Positions 26,423 through 34,663 of a DNA stretch of 56,056 nt are shown in pieces (position 1 is the stretch's first letter; the number at the start of each line of letters is the position of its first letter). The DNA comes from Clostridia bacterium. Lineage in GTDB: Bacteria; Bacillota; Clostridia; Oscillospirales; Acutalibacteraceae. The notes under the pieces are model-generated. The model did not search any database, was not told where the DNA came from, and saw only the letters and a list, made by a program, of their open reading frames with translations. Made by a program: the position numbers and the translations under genes. Location of the stretch: assembly GCA_017399175.1 (NCBI GenBank), contig JAFQEE010000035.1, positions 1 to 56,056 on the forward strand. Reading direction: 5' to 3'.

Positions 26423-26914
26423 TCAGGTCTGTCCCATATTATACTCGAAATTCTTAAAATGAAGAATCTCGTTTCCGTCTATTGATAATTTTGTGAAACC
26501 GTTTTCATCGGCATATAGTTGATAAGTATATCCGTTCACGCTGAATTTATAATATCCGTTTTCGTATATTGCTGTTTTTGCATTTTCGGCACAAGCCATT
26601 AAACTTGTGGGTAATGAATCAGGCGGAAGATTTTCGTATAAAACAGAAAAGGACAACGTATGAAGATTAGTCTTACATTCACCGTCCTTGCATATTATTT
26701 TCATTCCTTTAAGGGATTCAGGAGATGTAAGAGTCAGCACAAGACCTTGAAGTTCAGTAAACTCGGCTGAACCCGTAATCTTCGTATCGTTTATTACTGT
26801 ATAAACATCTGTTTTAAATCCCCTGAAATCAGGAATCTCATATTCCTTTGTCTTTTCTTTTTCACATCCTGCTAAAAGCAAAATCATTACTAAAATACAA
26901 AGGATTTTTCTCAT
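26423..26914 (-). CDS. Predicted lipoprotein, possibly LolA-like fold
   Basis: A 163-residue protein with a lipoprotein signal (MRKILCILVMILLLAGCEK; lipobox LAGC, Cys at 17). The mature part is beta-rich with two Cys (ICKDGECKTN) that could form a disulfide. In Firmicutes a LolA-like lipoprotein (YdcC type) is found in the alr-ndoA neighbourhood, so this may be a divergent relative; the sequence alone does not prove it. It lies nine bases downstream of nnr in the same operon. Confidence 0.65.
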   Translation of the reverse strand: MRKILCILVMILLLAGCEKEKTKEYEIPDFRGFKTDVYTVINDTKITGSAEFTELQGLVLTLTSPESLKGMKIICKDGECKTNLHTLSFSVLYENLPPDSLPTSLMACAENAKTAIYENGYYKFSVNGYTYQLYADENGFTKLSIDGNEILHFKNFEYNMGQT

Positions 26915-26923
26915 AATAATTAC

Positions 26924-28459
26924 CTATTCAATTTTTCCTAATGTTAAAGGAAGTTCTTTTAAAATAAGTGATGGTGTATTACCCATCATTGAATATTTCC
27001 TTGTTACATCATCACCTGCAAGCCCATGGACATAAACACCTGCAATAGCACTTCTGAAAACATCCATACCTTGAGTAACGAATGATGCGATTACTCCGCT
27101 GAGCACATCACCGCTGCCACCTGTTGCCATACCGGGATTACCCGATGAATTCACATACATATCGTCATATTCGGTACAGCCCACAAGAGTTGACGCACCT
27201 TTAAGCACGAGAGTCGCATTATGTGCTTTTGTAAAACTCCCCACGACTGCACCTCGGTTTTCCTGAATTTCCTCAACAGAAACATCTGCAATTCGTGACA
27301 TCTCTTTCGGATGAGGAGTAAGCACAACAGGTGCTTTTGCTTTATCAATCAAATCTATATTTCCTTTAAGGCAGTTTATTCCGTCAGCATCGATAATAAT
27401 CGGCACTTCTGAATTTTCAATTACGAACTGAGTTACTGCTTTTGTATCGTCATCTGTACCCATACCGCAACCGATAAGCACACATGAACACTTTTTAAGT
27501 TCCTTTTCCAATCGTTTTATTGCATTCTGTGAAATTCGTCCTGCCTTATTGCTTTCAAGAGGGACTAAGGTCTGCTCATATGTTTTTGGTGCTATTGCAC
27601 TATACATAACAGCAGGGAATGCAACCTTCACAAGACCTGCACCGCTGTTGACTGCACCTTGAGAAGCAAAATAAACTGCATTAGGCATTTCGTAACTGCC
27701 ACCAATCACGAGAACTGTTCCGTATGTACCCTTATGACTCATAGCATCACGCCTTGTGAAAAATGCCTTTATTTCATCTGTGTTCATTGTGAACAATGAT
27801 GCAGGAACTTTCCCGAAACACTTATCAGGAATCCCAATTGGTGCTAAAACAACTTTACCGCAATTTTCAATTGATGGTTTAAGCACATGTACGGGTTTAA
27901 GAGTCAGAACTGCTATCGTCATATCTGCTACAACAGACTTATCATTAACCTTTCCGCTGTCGCCCTCAAGTCCGCTTGGAATGTCGATACTCACAACAGT
28001 CGCAGATGATGAATTAATCTTATTGATAACAGACGCTGTTGTCACATCGGGCTCACCGTGAAAGCCCACACCGAAAATACAGTCTACTATAAGCTGTGAA
28101 CGGTTGAACAGAATATCAGTTGAGCCTTGTTCATCGAAATTTACAACAGGAATATCCAATGCACGAACACGGGACAGCATTTCAGCAGAAATATTATCAA
28201 CAGGCAATCCCATAGTAAGCATCACAGTTACATTATATCCGTTTTCGTGAAGTTTACGAGCAATAACATATCCATCACCGCCGTTTTTACCTTTACCGCA
28301 TATTATAAGCACATTTCTTTTTTCTGTGTTTGCATATGTTTTACGAATAACCCTTGCACAATATGAGCCTGCATTCTCCATAAGCTGAAGATAGGAAATA
28401 CCGCTTTCGTTGGCTAATGCTTCAACTTTCTTTACATTTTCAACTGTCAATACTCTCAT
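26924..28459 (-). CDS. nnr: Bifunctional NAD(P)H-hydrate repair enzyme
   Basis: Repairs hydrated NADH/NADPH. Two domains in about 511 residues: an N-terminal YjeF_N epimerase (MRVLTVENVKKVEALANESG, LIICGKGKNGGDGYVIARKL) and a C-terminal ADP/ATP-dependent dehydratase (about 225 on, GTYGTVLVIGGSYEMPNAVY, LTPHPKEMSRI, MATGGSGDVLSGVIASF). The ATG at 28459 is selected behind GGAGTG. It is followed at nine bases by the lipoprotein gene and then mazF. Housekeeping function, not specialised. Confidence 0.95.
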   Translation of the reverse strand: MRVLTVENVKKVEALANESGISYLQLMENAGSYCARVIRKTYANTEKRNVLIICGKGKNGGDGYVIARKLHENGYNVTVMLTMGLPVDNISAEMLSRVRALDIPVVNFDEQGSTDILFNRSQLIVDCIFGVGFHGEPDVTTASVINKINSSSATVVSIDIPSGLEGDSGKVNDKSVVADMTIAVLTLKPVHVLKPSIENCGKVVLAPIGIPDKCFGKVPASLFTMNTDEIKAFFTRRDAMSHKGTYGTVLVIGGSYEMPNAVYFASQGAVNSGAGLVKVAFPAVMYSAIAPKTYEQTLVPLESNKAGRISQNAIKRLEKELKKCSCVLIGCGMGTDDDTKAVTQFVIENSEVPIIIDADGINCLKGNIDLIDKAKAPVVLTPHPKEMSRIADVSVEEIQENRGAVVGSFTKAHNATLVLKGASTLVGCTEYDDMYVNSSGNPGMATGGSGDVLSGVIASFVTQGMDVFRSAIAGVYVHGLAGDDVTRKYSMMGNTPSLILKELPLTLGKIE

Positions 28460-28481
28460 AAAAAACACTCCACAATACAGA

Positions 28482-29060
28482 TTATTCAGCCGAATAAACT
28501 TTCATTCCTACACCGCTGTCAGATATTAAAATATCATCAGGCATTTTTGAAAACTTTGCTGTAACATAAAAATCTCCTGCCGCACCGCTGATGTTAAATA
28601 TCTGAATAAAATATACAACCCAGAACCAATTTTGAGGAACAAACAAATTCATAACAAGCAAGACAATACCCCAAAGTACAACGGGTGCAAGAGCAATAAA
28701 GATGTAGCTCTTTTTATCATAAAAATCATCACTGCCTGCAAATGCATATAATCCCGTGAAACCATATTTCACTTTTTTTGTACCGCATATTTTCATAGCA
28801 ACACCGTGAACAGCTTCATGAAGAATCAGATATACAATCATAGATAACAGTAAAACAGCAAATCTGATAAAATAAACAAGGAAACCTTGTGAAAAATCAA
28901 AAAGAGTTGTTATGGGTATATAAAAATGCATAGGTACTGCCATTACAGCACCAATCAACAATGATACTACATTTAATACAACCGCGATTTTCTTATCATT
29001 TTGCAAATTGACAGAAAAAATTTCTCTGTAATTTGTCGGCAAATTATTTAAAGCTTTCAT
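28482..29060 (-). CDS. DUF3267 membrane protein with HExxH motif
   Basis: A 192-residue membrane protein with four or five hydrophobic segments. A helix carries ILHEAVHGVAMKICG, an HExxH motif typical of DUF3267 proteins, which resemble site-2-type membrane metalloproteases. The second metal ligand region is expected near the Asp in FNISGAAGDFYVTAKF. Substrate unknown. The ATG at 29060 has GGAG at proper spacing; a GTG nine bases upstream is an alternative start. It lies 22 bases upstream of nnr and may be cotranscribed with it. Confidence 0.82.
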   Translation of the reverse strand: MKALNNLPTNYREIFSVNLQNDKKIAVVLNVVSLLIGAVMAVPMHFYIPITTLFDFSQGFLVYFIRFAVLLLSMIVYLILHEAVHGVAMKICGTKKVKYGFTGLYAFAGSDDFYDKKSYIFIALAPVVLWGIVLLVMNLFVPQNWFWVVYFIQIFNISGAAGDFYVTAKFSKMPDDILISDSGVGMKVYSAE

Positions 29061-29155
29061 ATCCTTCACTCCATATCGTTTTATTAACTATATTCTATCA
29101 TAAACACACCGAAATGCAAACAATAATTCCATATAAGTGAGATTGATAAGAATAG

Positions 29156-29190
29156 AAAAAGAGGTAATGCGAGCAATTCCGTATTACCTC
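29156..29190 (-). terminator. Bidirectional terminator after the four-helix-bundle gene
   Basis: GAGGTAAT (29161-29168) and ATTACCTC (29183-29190) form the stem. T-rich DNA follows on both strands. Confidence 0.6.
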
Positions 29191-29254
29191 CGTTTTTTGC
29201 ATTTTCACATTTGATAGTGAATAAGTGTGCTATTAAAATTTATTTAATGCTCCT

Positions 29255-29611
29255 TTATGTGTTATTTGCTTTAACAGTTTTTAATGAAGAAATTAACATT
29301 CTTCTAATAGTACCACAATCATTATGTAATTTTTTATATTTTTCTTCAGGAATACACTCTGTTTCAAAAAGAAGTTCTAACCAATATTCTGTTTCAAAGC
29401 ATTCTTTTTGTGCTATTTCAAGTTTCGATATAAAATCTTTAGTTCCTTGTGCATATTGTGCTTCGTGTATATTTGCACCTATAGAGGTTGCAGAACGAAG
29501 AATCTGATTTATAAGAACAGATTCCTTTTTGTTCTTCTTCATATCTCGGCAAGTCAAAACTATTTCTTTTGCAAAATCTTTAGCTTTTTCTCGTAAAATA
29601 CTTTTTGCCAT
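29255..29611 (-). CDS. Four-helix-bundle protein (23S rRNA intervening-sequence type)
   Basis: A 118-residue, all-helical protein starting MAKSILREKAKDFAKEIVLT. It has the family motif ILRSATSIGANIHEAQYAQG and a second half DFISKLEIAQKECFETEYWL. Family members occur in 23S rRNA intervening sequences and as free-standing genes; they form ring-like oligomers of unknown role. The start at 29611 is chosen because of the M-A-K start and upstream GGATG. It stands alone between terminators. Confidence 0.9.
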   Translation of the reverse strand: MAKSILREKAKDFAKEIVLTCRDMKKNKKESVLINQILRSATSIGANIHEAQYAQGTKDFISKLEIAQKECFETEYWLELLFETECIPEEKYKKLHNDCGTIRRMLISSLKTVKANNT

Positions 29612-29650
29612 AAATATCACATCCATATGAATTATATCTGAAACAACAAG

Positions 29651-29821
29651 TTTTTTCAAGTGTTATTCTGCCGTGTGGCAGAGTGTTATTTCTACTTGCG
29701 TGAAAGTTTTATTGAAACCTTACGGTTTCAGTGTTATTTTATTCGCTACAAAACTCACAAAGTGAATAAAACTGTGCGTAGCACAATAAAACTGCGAAGC
29801 AATATCACTCGCCCATAGGCG
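29651..29821. repeat. Array of small hairpins with AATAAAACTG-type spacers
   Basis: Hairpins CTGCC/GGCAG, GAAACC/GGTTTC, TTCGC/GTGAA, GTGC/GCAC, TGC/GCA and CGCC/GGCG follow one another, separated by AATAAAACTG, AGTGTTATT and close variants. It directly follows the terminator hairpin of the G5/3D gene. A shorter array with the same spacers follows the foldase gene at 51.5 kb. Confidence 0.75.
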
Positions 29822-29856
29822 AATAAAACTGCCGAGTGTACTTACGAACACTCGGC
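29822..29856 (-). terminator. Terminator of the G5/3D gene
   Basis: GCCGAGTGT (29831-29839) and ACACTCGGC (29848-29856) form a perfect stem. On the minus strand it is followed by AGTTTTATT, the first spacer of the hairpin array. Confidence 0.75.
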
Positions 29857-29875
29857 ATAGAACTCTCTTTAAAAA

Positions 29876-31147
29876 TTATAATACATAAATTGTAACGCCA
29901 CGGTCGCCCCACTGATAGCACTGTTCTGTGCTGTTCATATAAAGGTCGCAAGTAAAGTAGCCTTTCTTTACAAATCCGCCTGTATCAGCAGCGATTGCGT
30001 AACCGTAAACAACGCCGTCATTTGATACAATCCACATTTCAGTACCATATGGAATCTGTTTTGGGTTAACTGCGATATAGCCAGGCTTTACAGGTCTGCC
30101 TGTTGCTGTTATACCACCAGGAATGCAATATGCTGCACCTCTGCCCTGAATTGTGTATTTGTATTCTGTTGGAACATTGTTTTTACCGATTGTGTATTTT
30201 GACGGAAGTTCCAATTCTGAAATAGGCTTGCCGTTTTTCTCAATCTTGTTATTTCCTAATTTTTTTGATGTCTGTTTTACGAGAGTACCAACCTTGATAA
30301 TCTCCTTAACAGGTTCTTTTGTTACTTCTTCCTTTACAAGTTCTGAAGATTCAACAACACCGTTTACAATCTTATCTTCATAAGTGAACGTCTTGATACC
30401 GTTAACACCCTTTTGAGTAACTTTCTGTGTACCCTTATTCATTGCTGAAGAGTTAACTTTTTCAGTTGTAAAAGGAATTTTTTCTTCTGTTTCGCGTGTT
30501 ACATATTCAACACGAAGAACATCAATAACCAAACCATTTGAAAGAACTGTGTCAGCAGATGGTGAAACCTCATCATCTTCATCAAGAGTAATTCCCTGTT
30601 CTGTGAGCACATCGCCTACTGTTTTTTCAGTAGTCTGTACTGCCTTTTCTTCACCGTCAACGTTGATTATAATGTCAAATGCACTAATAATTTCAACTCG
30701 TAAATTGTTTGTCACAACAGCGTTTACGTTGACACTTGAGAAAAGAGTATCAGAGAGTGTAACACCCTGATTTTCAATAAGTTCCTCTACTGTTCCTGCA
30801 AATGTAGTATCGACTGTTTTTCCGTCTGCGTGCACGAAAGTCACCTGACCTGCACGATAGATTTCAATTCTGCTGTCCTTACCCGGATTAAAATCGTCAA
30901 GTATAAGTCTGTCATTTTCGGACAACTGAATTCCTGCTTCGGCAACAACTTTTTCTGCTACTGTTTGGGTAGTTTCAATTCTTGTTACCTGTGAGCCCTC
31001 ATAAATATCTACGACATAAGAAGTCTCACTTGTGGCAGCAAATGCTGTGCCGGCACATAAAATGGCAAATGCCAAAATAATAGCCGTTACTCGTACTGCA
31101 ATACGACGAGTAGCCTTTACCTGCCCTTTAATATTTTGATTCATCAT
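29876..31147 (-). CDS. G5- and 3D-domain cell-wall protein (RpfB/YabE-like)
   Basis: A 423-residue exported protein. An N-terminal hydrophobic segment (about 18-40) serves as signal or anchor. Three DUF348 (ubiquitin-like) repeats follow, each with the 'T-V-x-(E/D)-x-L-x-x-x-G-I-x-L' pattern (TVAEKVVAEAGIQLSENDRL, TVEELIENQGVTLSDTL, TVGDVLTEQGITLDEDDEV). Then come a G5 domain (EKIPFTTEKVNSS...) and a C-terminal 3D domain with the three Asp (AIAADTGGF, FTCDLYMNS, WGDRGVTIYV). The 3D domain is related to lytic transglycosylases (MltA) and is the probable peptidoglycan-cleaving part, as in YabE and resuscitation factors. Behind a strong promoter and a structured leader. Confidence 0.9.
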   Translation of the reverse strand: MMNQNIKGQVKATRRIAVRVTAIILAFAILCAGTAFAATSETSYVVDIYEGSQVTRIETTQTVAEKVVAEAGIQLSENDRLILDDFNPGKDSRIEIYRAGQVTFVHADGKTVDTTFAGTVEELIENQGVTLSDTLFSSVNVNAVVTNNLRVEIISAFDIIINVDGEEKAVQTTEKTVGDVLTEQGITLDEDDEVSPSADTVLSNGLVIDVLRVEYVTRETEEKIPFTTEKVNSSAMNKGTQKVTQKGVNGIKTFTYEDKIVNGVVESSELVKEEVTKEPVKEIIKVGTLVKQTSKKLGNNKIEKNGKPISELELPSKYTIGKNNVPTEYKYTIQGRGAAYCIPGGITATGRPVKPGYIAVNPKQIPYGTEMWIVSNDGVVYGYAIAADTGGFVKKGYFTCDLYMNSTEQCYQWGDRGVTIYVL

Positions 31148-31269
31148 TCTGCTCCTTTAATAAGTCGTGTTAACCCTCTGATTTTTGAGGGGCTTACCCA
31201 AATCCTGACTTAGAAAAGTGGATTTTAAGGCTCGCCTAAAACAGCGACCGTTATTCTCGCTTTGTGACC
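31148..31269 (-). promoter_or_regulatory. Structured 5' leader of the G5/3D gene, possible riboswitch
   Basis: About 120 transcribed bases with several possible helices: AGCGA/TCGCT, AGGC/GCCT, AAATCC/GGATTT, and CCCTC/GAGGG just before the ribosome-binding site region. It does not fit the c-di-AMP (ydaO) consensus that precedes some wall-hydrolase genes, and I cannot name the class. The rest of the gene-free stretch (31305-31606) is AT-rich with nothing recognisable. Confidence 0.4.
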
Positions 31270-31275
31270 TTGAAG

Positions 31276-31304
31276 ATTATATTCATACGCGATAAAAAAG
31301 TCAA
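31276..31304 (-). promoter_or_regulatory. Promoter of the G5/3D gene
   Basis: TTGACT and TATAAT with a 17-base spacer on the minus strand. It fixes the start of the 120-base leader near 31269. Confidence 0.8.
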
Positions 31305-31600
31305 ATTTTTTCAAAATTGATTTTTGTTCAAATTTCACAAAAAACAAAGTCAATTTTCGACTTAATATCCAATGGAACCCCTTAAAACCACAATATTTTG
31401 TGTTTTTCTTGCTTGGATTTAAGATTTTTTTGTGAGATTGTTAAAATTTTTTTAAATTATTACAAATTGGTTACAAAATATCACTTCCTAATGCTTGTAT
31501 ATATACATTATTTGTGTATATTTTATGCATTTTAATGGTTGGATATTCCAATTTTTACTATACTATTATATATAAGGGATTTTTAAGCAGTTTTGCACAA

Positions 31601-31627
31601 AAGAAAGACGAGGAAAAACTCCTCGTC
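31601..31627 (-). terminator. azlCD terminator
   Basis: GACGAGGA (31607-31614) and TCCTCGTC (31620-31627) form an eight-base-pair stem, followed by TTTCTTTTG on the minus strand. Confidence 0.75.
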
Positions 31628-31645
31628 AAATGTGATTTATTCAAT

Positions 31646-31990
31646 TTACACAAAAACATACTGAATCAGCACCATATAGAGAACTGTGCCTGTGCCGATA
31701 CTCAACAGATTATTTCTTTTCCATAGGTGTAACAGCACCACAACTGCACCTGCGATAAATTCAGGTAAACCGAATGGTGACTCGATGATACTTACTGACT
31801 TAAAACAATATACCACAAGCATACCTATTACGGCAGGTGGAAGTACTTTTCCTAAATACTCAACTGCTTTTGGAATCTTTTTACCATTTGGGAAAAGAAT
31901 AAAGGGAATTGCCCTTGTTGCGAGAGTGGTCAACGCCACTAATACTATTATAATAAGAGAACGCCAGAATGAAACGGGAAGATTAGTCAT
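31646..31990 (-). CDS. azlD: AzlD-family branched-chain amino acid transport subunit
   Basis: A 114-residue protein with four hydrophobic helices: FWRSLIIIVLVALTTLATRA, then the TRAIPFILFP motif of AzlD, YLGKVLPPAVIGMLVVYC, and two more. AzlD is the small partner of AzlC in export of branched-chain amino acids or analogues. The ATG at 31990 has GGAGGTG and overlaps the azlC stop by eight bases; the longer frame to 32053 lies wholly inside azlC. Confidence 0.92.
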   Translation of the reverse strand: MTNLPVSFWRSLIIIVLVALTTLATRAIPFILFPNGKKIPKAVEYLGKVLPPAVIGMLVVYCFKSVSIIESPFGLPEFIAGAVVVLLHLWKRNNLLSIGTGTVLYMVLIQYVFV

Positions 31991-32711
31991 TCTTTTCCAC
32001 CTCCCCTGTTTTGTTCTTTTTCTCCTCAATTCTGTGATTTGAAAGAAGAACAATCATTATAATAATCATAGCAGGAAGTATAAAGCTGTCTTTACCGAAA
32101 GCAAGAAGGCTGATAAGACTTGCAATAACACCTACTATTGCAGGAAAACGATTTTTCTTTTCGAGCCATTGTTCAACAAAAATCACAATGAACAAGGCAG
32201 TCATAGCAAAGTCAATTCCCGTTGAATCAAAAGGAATAAGACTCCCTGCAACGCCACCAATCATTGAGCCGATTATCCAATATGACTGGTCAAGAGTTGA
32301 AAGTGCAAAAAGGAATTTACCCTCGTCAACATCAGGCGGAGTTTTTGTCAAAAAATAAAGTGAATATGTTTCATCTGTCAATGAAAAAATCATATAAGGT
32401 TTCTTTTTACCCGACACCTTGAACTTATCAAGTAGAGAAAGCCCATAGAAAATATGACGGACATTGACCATAAATGTGAGAAATACAACTTGCAAAAGGC
32501 TTACAGACGGGTCAAAGAAATTAACTGCAAGATACTGTCCTGAACCTGCATAAACAAGAGCACTCATAAGTCCTGCCCATAAAAAGTTATACCCTTTATC
32601 GGCAAACATAACACCAAAGGCTATACCTATAAAAAGATAGCCTGTCATTACGGGTATGGTATGTGGAAACGCCGCTTTATAGGCAGCTTTGTATGTATTC
32701 TTCTTTTCCAA
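31983..32711 (-). CDS. azlC: AzlC-family branched-chain amino acid exporter
   Basis: A 242-residue membrane protein with the AzlC features PVMTGYLFIGIAFGVMFADK, ALVYAGSGQYLAVNFF, FMVNVRHIFYGLSLL and SLTDETYSLYF. Partner of AzlD. I prefer a TTG start at 32711 because GGTGAT lies at the right distance; a GTG at 32720 is the alternative but has no ribosome-binding site. No Lrp-type regulator is adjacent. Confidence 0.92.
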   Translation of the reverse strand: MEKKNTYKAAYKAAFPHTIPVMTGYLFIGIAFGVMFADKGYNFLWAGLMSALVYAGSGQYLAVNFFDPSVSLLQVVFLTFMVNVRHIFYGLSLLDKFKVSGKKKPYMIFSLTDETYSLYFLTKTPPDVDEGKFLFALSTLDQSYWIIGSMIGGVAGSLIPFDSTGIDFAMTALFIVIFVEQWLEKKNRFPAIVGVIASLISLLAFGKDSFILPAMIIIMIVLLSNHRIEEKKNKTGEVEKND

Positions 32712-32833
32712 AAAAATCACCGTGAATGATTTTACTACATTAAAGTGATAAAGTCAATAAGAATATCCAATTATTTTGTGAAGAATAATACTTTGTCTTT
32801 TTTGTTCATCAAATCAGAATTTGTCGGGATATT

Positions 32834-32998
32834 GGCTTCCCCTTGAGGGGAAGCTGTCACGAAGTGACTGATGAGGTGTTGGTTGCCAAAGCAACCGTTA
32901 ATCATCTTAATTAACAACTTTTCCACCTTATCCGTCTTTGCCTTACGGCAAATCCACCTTTCCCTCAAGAGGAAGGCTCTACAAACTCCAATTTATTA
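32834..32998. repeat. Mosaic repeat island 7
   Basis: CTTCCCCTTGAGGGGAAG, CTGTCACGAAGTGAC, GTTGCCAAAGCAAC, GCCTTACGGC and TTTCCCTCAAGAGGAAGGC follow each other, ending in CTACAAACTCCAATT, the reverse complement of a module seen at 4.5 and 50.1 kb. This accounts for most of the gene-free gap 32721-33164. Confidence 0.75.
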
Positions 32999-33069
32999 GA
33001 AACTTACATTTGTTTTGTGTTATACATATTATATAATAAATTGATAAACAATAAAATTGCACATAATAC

Positions 33070-33098
33070 TTGCATAATTCCAATTTTCATTGTATAAT
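33070..33098 (+). promoter_or_regulatory. Promoter of the TRAP-TAXI operon
   Basis: TTGCAT and TATAAT with a 17-base spacer, about 65 bases before the start codon. Confidence 0.75.
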
Positions 33099-33164
33099 TA
33101 TTCTAAATAAAGTTTCGTTGAGTGTATTTTATTCAAATGAAACGCAAAAATAGGAGGATATTTT

Positions 33165-34133
33165 ATGAAAAAAAGATTAGTAGTAGTTCTCGCATTAGTT
33201 CTTGTTCTCACATCTGTTTTCTTTACAGCTTGTGGCGACAACAATGGCGACGGTGACACAACTTCAATCAACTTAGGTACAGGCGGTACAACAGGTACAT
33301 ACTACGGTTTCTGTAACGTTGTTGCGACTGTTATCAACGAAAAGACTGATATGAATCTTACTGTTCAGTCATCAGGTGCTTCAAAGGCTAACATCCTTGA
33401 CATTGACGACGGTGTTGTTCAGATGGCTATCGTTCAGAACGACGTTATGGACTATGCTTACAACGGAACATCACTTTTTGAGAGTGACGGTGCTATCAAG
33501 TCTTTCTCAACTCTTGGTGCTGTTTATGCTGAGGTTTGTCAGATTGTTGCTCGTGCTGATTCAGGTATCAAGACAGTTGCTGACCTTAAGGGTAAGAAGG
33601 TTTCTGTTGGTGACAGCGGTTCAGGTGTTGAATTCAACGCACAGCAGATTCTTGGTGCATACGACATCACATTTGAAGATATCGACAAGCAGAACTTAAG
33701 CTTTGACGCTTCTGCAAATGCTCTTAAAGACGGTAAGATTGACGCTTTCTTCTGTACAGCAGGTGCTCCAACAGTTGCGATTACAGACCTTTCAACAACT
33801 ACTGGTATTGTTCTTGTTGAAATTGATGCAGAACATCTCCAGAAACTTCAGAAGGATTACGGTTTCTATGCTGCTTACACAGTTCCTGCAGGTACATACA
33901 ATGGAATCGATAAGGATGCTACAACAGTTGCTGTTAAGGCTACATTTATCGTAAGCAACGACCTTAGTGAAGACACTGTTTATAATCTTACAAAGGCTAT
34001 CTATGAAAATGTAGATAACTATTCACACGATAAGGCTAAAGAAATGAACCTTGAATATGCTGTATCAAGCATTTCAGTTCCATTCCACCCAGGTGCAGAA
34101 AAATACTTCAAAGAAGTTGGCGCTATTAAATAA
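33165..34133 (+). CDS. TAXI-family TRAP transporter substrate-binding lipoprotein
   Basis: A 322-residue extracytoplasmic solute receptor with a lipoprotein signal (lipobox FTAC, Cys at 23). The TAXI pattern is clear: LGTGGTTGTYYGFCNVVATV, LTVQSSGASKANILDIDDGV, LKGKKVSVGDSGSGVEFNAQ and VSSISVPFHPGAEKYFKEVG. It delivers substrate to the fused permease downstream. Known TAXI systems take glutamate or other carboxylates, but the substrate here is not determinable. AGGAGG precedes the ATG. First gene of a three-gene operon; its stop overlaps the next start. Confidence 0.95.
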   Translation: MKKRLVVVLALVLVLTSVFFTACGDNNGDGDTTSINLGTGGTTGTYYGFCNVVATVINEKTDMNLTVQSSGASKANILDIDDGVVQMAIVQNDVMDYAYNGTSLFESDGAIKSFSTLGAVYAEVCQIVARADSGIKTVADLKGKKVSVGDSGSGVEFNAQQILGAYDITFEDIDKQNLSFDASANALKDGKIDAFFCTAGAPTVAITDLSTTTGIVLVEIDAEHLQKLQKDYGFYAAYTVPAGTYNGIDKDATTVAVKATFIVSNDLSEDTVYNLTKAIYENVDNYSHDKAKEMNLEYAVSSISVPFHPGAEKYFKEVGAIK

Positions 34134-34660
34134 TGAGCCAAACGACCTTAAAAAGTTCTAAAAAAAGGTTAATTGTAGCAGCCGTTTTAATGATAATCAT
34201 TACAGCGGCTGCTGTTTTAATAAGTCTTTTATCTACCCCCTATCTTGTAATGTATGTTGACGATACAAATGCCAGATACATCACACAAAAAGCGGAAGAG
34301 GGACTTATGTTTTCGGTGGAATTTATCCACTCGGTTAACCAGACTCCTTTAAAGGATACATATATTATAGAGGATGAGCAAATCAGAGCTTATTCCACCA
34401 CTTATCGTTCATTCGGTGCAGGTGTTCAGACTGCACTTGAGGAAGGTCAGACTATGACCTATGACGATGACGGAAATATGGTCATTACGGGTTTTGATAT
34501 TACATATGACCCGTTAAGATATATTGTGGGTACGGTTTCGGACCACATACTCACGATTGATGGCAAGGAAATCAGCCTTCGTGACCTTTGCGGAAGGAAT
34601 GCAAAGGTTGTTTTCGAAATTGCCACACCATTTGAAATTCTGACGAAAGGATTGTTGTAG
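34133..34660 (+). CDS. DUF1850 protein of the TAXI-TRAP operon
   Basis: A 175-residue protein with an N-terminal hydrophobic segment (about 13-34), then a beta-rich domain with EFIHSVNQTPLKDTYIIED and STTYRSFGAGVQTALEEG, which mark DUF1850. The family occurs almost only between TAXI receptors and fused TRAP permeases; it is presumably an accessory on the outer face. Its ATG overlaps the receptor stop by one base. Confidence 0.88.
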   Translation: MSQTTLKSSKKRLIVAAVLMIIITAAAVLISLLSTPYLVMYVDDTNARYITQKAEEGLMFSVEFIHSVNQTPLKDTYIIEDEQIRAYSTTYRSFGAGVQTALEEGQTMTYDDDGNMVITGFDITYDPLRYIVGTVSDHILTIDGKEISLRDLCGRNAKVVFEIATPFEILTKGLL

Positions 34661-34663
34661 TTA

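Noticed and set aside
31148-31269. c-di-AMP (ydaO/yuaA) riboswitch before the G5/3D gene
   Set aside because: The conserved GGGGGANCC and GGGGUGAAUCC-type segments could not be found; kept only as an unassigned structured leader.
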